A stretch of 64,000 nucleotides of DNA from Marinobacterium sediminicola (GTDB lineage: Bacteria > Pseudomonadota > Gammaproteobacteria > Pseudomonadales > Balneatricaceae): positions 1,240,001-1,304,000 of the forward strand of contig NZ_CP092123.1 of NCBI RefSeq assembly GCF_022343685.1. Direction: 5' to 3'. The position numbers and the translations under genes were made by a program. Of the stretch, positions 59,166-64,000 are shown one piece after another. The first letter of the stretch is position 1. The number at the start of each line of letters is the position of its first letter. The notes beneath the pieces are model-generated. The model did no database searches and was not told the DNA's origin. It saw only the letters and a program-made list of their open reading frames with translations.

Positions 59166-62100
59166 ATGTCTACCCCCAACAACAAACCCGGTGCTGTTTT
59201 ACCTAACCTGATGCAGTTGGAGCAGCGCCTGATGTTTGATGGTGCTGCTGTCGAAGCCAGCATCGATACCCTGGCAGACCATGTTGCTGACCAGCAGGCT
59301 GTGGAAACGGCTGATGATATGTTCAGCCTGGCGGTGGCTCACGGTCAGACACAGCAGGCAGCTGATCAGGCGCAGCAGCAGATCAAGAATTACTTTGAGC
59401 GTGCCAGTGCCGAGGAGCTGTTTCAGCTGTTCAACGGTGGTAAGGACACTTTGGATGCCCAGTGGCTGCAGTCGATGGAAGCACTGCGTCAGTCGATCCT
59501 GTCTGGAGAATACCAGATCAGGGTCGAGCTTCTGGACAGCGACACCATCAAGGGGGCGTTGGGTGCGTTTGCCGCCGAAGGTACGGATGGCGAGCCGACC
59601 ATCTACCTGAACCGCGAGTGGGTTGAAGGTATTGCCGGGGAGCGGGACATCGTCAAGGTGCTGGTGGAAGAACTGGGCCACAGCATCGACAGCCTGGTCA
59701 ATGCGGGGGGGGATACCGCAGGGGACGAGGGTGAAGCGTTTGCTGCAGCGGTTGCCGGTACCGAACAGAATGGCGTGATTTCGACTGATGCGTCAGCGAC
59801 GCTGGACATTGACGGCGAAACTGTAGAGGTAGAATTCGCCACCTATGACTTCCAGACGGCATACGCAATTGTCGTTGATATCGAGAATAACGCTGAAGCA
59901 CAGGACTGGATACCGGACGAAAACTTCGAGTATGCGATCGATAAGGAATCGAATACCCATAACTTCATTTACACAGCTAATGGTCTGGGCTCCGTAACCG
60001 TCATCGATGATACCGACAGCCGCTACTTCAGTGGTAATGATGTCTCTGCCATCGGTATTAACATCGGCGGAGAAACGTACTACGGCTGGATCAGTCGTCC
60101 GATCAAGGTGCAGGGTGAGGTCAAGGGCTTCTATTTCTGGACCGACACCGATTTTGTTGATTTCTCTACCGCGCAGGCGGACGGGAACCAGGATGGCGAC
60201 AGCAGTACGGTGGACAACCGCGGCTTCATCCTGGCGGTCGACAAGGCATACTTTGACGGCCTTGGGTTTGTGTCTCGTTCAGGTGTCGCTTCCGATACCT
60301 ACAAGGTCATTGGATCATCTTCAGACCGCGTCGATAATGCGCTGAATGCGCTGATCGATAGCAATACAGCACCTGTTGCCCAGGATGTAACCTCGGGAAC
60401 CAGTAGTGGTACAACTGCGGCCATTGAGCAGGGTTATGGTGTTGCAGGCCAGAATGCTGGGGGGAACGTACTCGACTTTGCCAGTGATGCTGACAATGAC
60501 ACATTATCCGTCATAGCTGTTGGCCCCGGAAATGGTGCGGTTCAGACTGCAGTTGGTGAAACACCTGTTGTACTCAATGGCCAGTACGGCACATTGACGC
60601 TGAATGCCGATGGCACGTACACCTATGTTTTGAATAATACGCTTCCCCAAGTGGACGCCTTGAATGTTGGCGATCAGCTAAGTGATCAGTTCACTTTTAC
60701 CATCAGTGATGGCAAGGGCGAGACTGACAGTGCGATTCTGACAATTCGGATCGACGGTACCAATGATGAGCCGACAGCCAATCCCGATTACAACCAGGCC
60801 AAGGAGTCAACGACTTTAATCGGCAGTGGTTTTGACTACACAGGCTATGGGGCCAGTGGCAATGTGCTGGGGAACGATGCGGACGTAGATGACCAGGGAG
60901 CTGAACTTAGTATCCAGGGGGTTCAGGTTTCAGGCAGCCTGTCTTCTGACAATGTCACTGTTGAGTCAGGTACGCTTTCTCTGCAATTCAGTTCAGGCAG
61001 TGGGTTTGCGGCAGTCAAGATTGGTGACTATCTGTATGTCAGTGTGGATGGTACAGCTGCTGGCTCTGGCGATGGTACGGGCAACTATGTTGCACTATAT
61101 GCTGCTGACGATAGCGCCATCACCATCACGGTTAAAGGGACAGACGCATTAGGCAATGATGTGCTCGAATTCTCCGCGGTGCCGGCCGCATACTATGGCG
61201 CAAGTGGAAATATTGCCATTAATGATGTCGAAGCGTTTTTCCAGGCTAATGCTTGGGTGGCTGGTAATAGTAATCTCATGACTACCACACAGGATGGTGG
61301 GCAGACCAAAGTTGCTCAGCTTGCTGTTGCGTCAACGACTGGTAGTACAACGTTGAGCAATGTTTCAAGTTTGGATGGCACCATTGCGGTTGGCATGTCA
61401 GTGACGGGCGCTGGGGTACCTGCGGGTACTCGGGTCGAGAGTCTTGAGTACACCAACGGCATTCTAACGGGTGTGGTACTTGATGCCGAGTTGACAGATA
61501 CAACTGGGGGCGAATTCACTTTTACAGGCGATGCTGGTGTTACTCAAACCTTGCAGGGAGCACATGGTGAGCTGGTGCTGCAGGCCGACGGCACCTACAC
61601 CTATACGCCATTCACGGATAACCCTCTGCTGGCTGAAGGAGAGTCTGCGGTTGAGGTTTTCGACTACACCATGCGGGATAGTGCCGGTGTTGAGAGCACC
61701 AGCACACTTTACATTACTGTTTACGGTACAGGTTCAAATGACCCTTACCTGGGGCACGATAATGGCACGGCCGTTGAATCCGGCATTGACGCTGGTGGAA
61801 GCACTATAGGCTCTGATGCAACCGGCAACGTGCTGAATAATGATCAGGACATTTTCAACGGTGCCACTCCCGGTCTGAATAAAGTCACTCAAGTTGCAGT
61901 GCAAGGCTCCGGTGCCAGTACGATTTCGAGTGGCAGCTCTGCGGTCATCAGTGGCGAGTACGGCAGCCTGACACTGGCTTCGGATGGTACTTATACCTAT
62001 GCCGTGAACGACAGTCTTGCCGTCGTGGATGCGCTGGCTCCTGGGGAGTCACTGACCGAGGTATTCACTTACCAGGTTACCAATGGATTTTCAAAAACCA

Positions 62101-64000
62101 GCTGGGCGACGCTGACGATCACAATTTCCGGCTCAAACGATGCTCCCGTTGCTGTTGCTGATACCAATACCATTCGTGAAAATGCCGTGGTGCCGGTTAC
62201 TGGCTCCGTACTCAGCAACGATTCCGACGTTGATAACGGAGACTCTCTGAGCGTCACCGGAATCGGGACCACCTCTGCAGATACCGCCGTTACCGGTGGT
62301 ACAACCGGTGTGGATGGCACAGACGTTACCGGGACATACGGTACGCTGACCATCGGAGCTGACGGCAGTTACTCCTATGCAGTAACCGCCGAAATTGCAG
62401 CGGGTATGGATGTGGACGATGTCTTCACCTACGAGGTTCGTGATACCAACGGCGGTATAACCACTAAAACCCTCACCATTACCGTTAGCGGAGGTAACGA
62501 GCCTCCGATTAACGCCTATCCGACCGTTGTCACCACAACCGGAACCGACCCGATTGTTTTTACTGGCGGCACTGAAATCAGCGTGGCTGACCAGGACGGT
62601 AACCTTTCCTGGGTCGTGCTTAAAGTCGATAACGGCGTTTTGAGCGTTACGCCAGGCTCGGCCAGTGTCGACGGTGAGGTCACAAGCGAGCTTCGCATCA
62701 CTGGTACACAGAGCGAGATTAATGCGGCGTTAGCGACTCTGATTTACCAGGCCGACACTGCGTTTGCAGGTACAGACTACCTGACGATCATGAGTCAGGA
62801 CTCTGACTTTGCCAATGACAGTGACAGTGTCGAAATCGTTGTGGAAGAGACTCTGGCGGTAAACGGCTACGGCCCGGTGAATGAAGGTTCCCAGTACGCC
62901 ATGTTCGAAGTGACCGGCTACAACGGCCAGACGGTCGAGCTGGCGATAGAGAACGACACGGCGACGCTGACCAGTCCGACCATCGAGTACTCCACCGATG
63001 GCAGTGACTGGGCCGATTATGGAGTGGGCACCGAACCGGTGATGCCAGCCAACGGCACGCTGTACGTGCGCGTGGACATCAGCAGCGAGCACGACACCGT
63101 CTACGAAGGCACTGAAAACTTCAAACTGATAGCCACGGACAAGAACGTGGATGGCCTGACTGCGGAGGCCGTTACTGCCATCATTGATGACGGCAGCGGC
63201 ACCAAGTATGGCCCGGGCATGCCGGGCGGTACACCGACGACGGATACGACAAGCCTGGATGATGATCGCAGTCTGGCGGTGAGCGGCTATGGGCCGGTGA
63301 ACGAAGGCTCCCAGTACGCCATGTTCGAAGTGACCGGCTACAACGGCCAGACGGTCGAGCTGGCGATAGAGAACGACACGGCGACGCTGACCAGTCCGAC
63401 CATCCAGTACTCCACCGATGGCAGTGACTGGGCCAATTATGGAGTGGGCAGCGAACCGGTGATGCCGGCCAATGGCACTCTGTACGTGCGCGTGGACATC
63501 AGCAGTGAGCACGACACCGTCTACGAAGGCACTGAAAACTTCAAACTGATAGCCACGGACAAGAACGTGGATGGCCTGACTGCGGAGGCCGTTACTGCCA
63601 TCATTGATGACGGCAGCGGTACCAAGTACGGCCCGGGCATGCCGGGAGGTACGCCGGCTACGGACACCACCGGTCTGGATGACGACCGTCCCGTTATCAG
63701 CATTAACAATACCTCCGTTATCGAAGGCCAAGCGGCTCAGTTCAAGGTTGAGCTGTCGAATCCTTCATCAGAGGACATTACGTTTACGCCGAGCCTTGCG
63801 GGTGTGTCGGCTGCACTTGGATCCGATACCCATGCAGCCAATACACTTGAGGTATCGACTGACGGCGGTGCCACATGGACCATGGTGGTTACTGACGTCA
63901 CCATTGCCGCAGGTGAAACAAGCCTCCTGCTCCGCCTTGGGACAAGCGACGATACCGAAATTGAAGTGGCTGAAACCTTTACCCTGTCAACGGGCACTGT
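59166..64000 (+). CDS. giant secreted VCBS/cadherin-like repeat protein (N-terminal part)
   Basis: The frame is open from ATG 59166 to the window edge (1611 codons). CAAGGAGCAG before the ATG supports the start. There is no classical signal peptide; residues 18-27 (LEQRLMFDGA) match the LEPR-type motif found at the start of many giant type I-secreted proteins. Residues 160-190 include EELGHSID and GDEGEAF, resembling the metalloprotease-like stretch seen in such proteins. From about 400 come several VCBS/cadherin-like domains with LTLNADGTYTYVL and NDAPVAVADTNTI type motifs. Two nearly identical 140-residue repeats lie at about 1230-1509. Likely a cell-surface adhesin. Confidence 0.85.
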   Translation, partial: MSTPNNKPGAVLPNLMQLEQRLMFDGAAVEASIDTLADHVADQQAVETADDMFSLAVAHGQTQQAADQAQQQIKNYFERASAEELFQLFNGGKDTLDAQWLQSMEALRQSILSGEYQIRVELLDSDTIKGALGAFAAEGTDGEPTIYLNREWVEGIAGERDIVKVLVEELGHSIDSLVNAGGDTAGDEGEAFAAAVAGTEQNGVISTDASATLDIDGETVEVEFATYDFQTAYAIVVDIENNAEAQDWIPDENFEYAIDKESNTHNFIYTANGLGSVTVIDDTDSRYFSGNDVSAIGINIGGETYYGWISRPIKVQGEVKGFYFWTDTDFVDFSTAQADGNQDGDSSTVDNRGFILAVDKAYFDGLGFVSRSGVASDTYKVIGSSSDRVDNALNALIDSNTAPVAQDVTSGTSSGTTAAIEQGYGVAGQNAGGNVLDFASDADNDTLSVIAVGPGNGAVQTAVGETPVVLNGQYGTLTLNADGTYTYVLNNTLPQVDALNVGDQLSDQFTFTISDGKGETDSAILTIRIDGTNDEPTANPDYNQAKESTTLIGSGFDYTGYGASGNVLGNDADVDDQGAELSIQGVQVSGSLSSDNVTVESGTLSLQFSSGSGFAAVKIGDYLYVSVDGTAAGSGDGTGNYVALYAADDSAITITVKGTDALGNDVLEFSAVPAAYYGASGNIAINDVEAFFQANAWVAGNSNLMTTTQDGGQTKVAQLAVASTTGSTTLSNVSSLDGTIAVGMSVTGAGVPAGTRVESLEYTNGILTGVVLDAELTDTTGGEFTFTGDAGVTQTLQGAHGELVLQADGTYTYTPFTDNPLLAEGESAVEVFDYTMRDSAGVESTSTLYITVYGTGSNDPYLGHDNGTAVESGIDAGGSTIGSDATGNVLNNDQDIFNGATPGLNKVTQVAVQGSGASTISSGSSAVISGEYGSLTLASDGTYTYAVNDSLAVVDALAPGESLTEVFTYQVTNGFSKTSWATLTITISGSNDAPVAVADTNTIRENAVVPVTGSVLSNDSDVDNGDSLSVTGIGTTSADTAVTGGTTGVDGTDVTGTYGTLTIGADGSYSYAVTAEIAAGMDVDDVFTYEVRDTNGGITTKTLTITVSGGNEPPINAYPTVVTTTGTDPIVFTGGTEISVADQDGNLSWVVLKVDNGVLSVTPGSASVDGEVTSELRITGTQSEINAALATLIYQADTAFAGTDYLTIMSQDSDFANDSDSVEIVVEETLAVNGYGPVNEGSQYAMFEVTGYNGQTVELAIENDTATLTSPTIEYSTDGSDWADYGVGTEPVMPANGTLYVRVDISSEHDTVYEGTENFKLIATDKNVDGLTAEAVTAIIDDGSGTKYGPGMPGGTPTTDTTSLDDDRSLAVSGYGPVNEGSQYAMFEVTGYNGQTVELAIENDTATLTSPTIQYSTDGSDWANYGVGSEPVMPANGTLYVRVDISSEHDTVYEGTENFKLIATDKNVDGLTAEAVTAIIDDGSGTKYGPGMPGGTPATDTTGLDDDRPVISINNTSVIEGQAAQFKVELSNPSSEDITFTPSLAGVSAALGSDTHAANTLEVSTDGGATWTMVVTDVTIAAGETSLLLRLGTSDDTEIEVAETFTLSTGT
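62853..63692 (+). repeat. two nearly identical tandem 420-base repeats inside the giant protein gene
   Basis: Unit 1 is 62853-63272, unit 2 is 63273-63692. Each codes for 140 residues, starting GYGPVNEGSQYAMFEV and ending in a Gly/Pro-Asp-rich linker with LDDDR. The units differ at about seven residues. Domain type is Calx-beta-like. The near identity implies recent duplication or gene conversion. Confidence 0.93.

Noticed and set aside
62730..63731. Open frame with internal repeats on the minus strand of the giant gene
   Set aside because: Its repeats simply reflect the duplicated 420-base units of the plus-strand coding sequence.

Overview
The window is a stretch of gammaproteobacterial chromosome. 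minCDE, cysG, purT, argP with an argO-like exporter, tmcA, glrK-qseG-glrR, dinB, metG, trmA and rlmE are all gammaproteobacterial in type. Together with an NhaD-type Na+/H+ antiporter, a HopJ-family protein and an OlsF-like acyltransferase they suggest a marine, Oceanospirillales-like organism; the genus is inference. Genes are dense, mostly on short operons with convergent hairpins. No rRNA, tRNA, CRISPR array or insertion sequence was seen.

Layout. 1-840 looks like the tail of an integron cassette array: the end of one cassette ORF, an attC-like site, a second cassette encoding a small membrane protein, and a second, weaker attC-like site. 978-5869 holds a GDCCVxC-type small protein, a three-gene ABC importer of the phosphonate/putative selenate type, an MscS channel and a GNAT acetyltransferase. 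6134-11847 is a five-gene operon of unknown function: a soluble protein that joins a Clp-type AAA+ module to an FtsH-type AAA+ module with an intact M41 zinc-protease domain, two YbjN-like proteins, a membrane-anchored helical protein and a small acidic protein. It is the best candidate here for an undescribed system.

11929-24161 is mostly housekeeping: cold-shock protein, minCDE, a glutaredoxin, cysG, nhaD, a GIY-YIG protein, purT, the argO/argP pair and a DEAD-box helicase. An orphan structured transcript candidate lies between purT and the exporter. 24297-29132 carries smrA, a GGDEF-derived protein without its signature, tmcA and a TPR-methyltransferase. 29235-33672 contains a CigR-like protein, the GlrKR two-component operon with a sigma-54 promoter and GlrR-like sites upstream, and a dodecin. 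33851-49286 is a mixture of lipoproteins, lipid, tRNA/rRNA-modification and signalling genes.

49435-54649 is a self-contained RND efflux unit: a TetR-type operator in the promoter, adaptor and pump genes, and a downstream tetR with a similar operator in front of it. 54824-56431 has a lytic transglycosylase and an ADP-ribosylglycohydrolase. 56803-64000 is the start of a secretion locus: a TolC-like lipoprotein, a short HlyD-like adaptor, and a giant VCBS/cadherin-like surface protein that runs off the right edge and holds two nearly identical 140-residue repeats.
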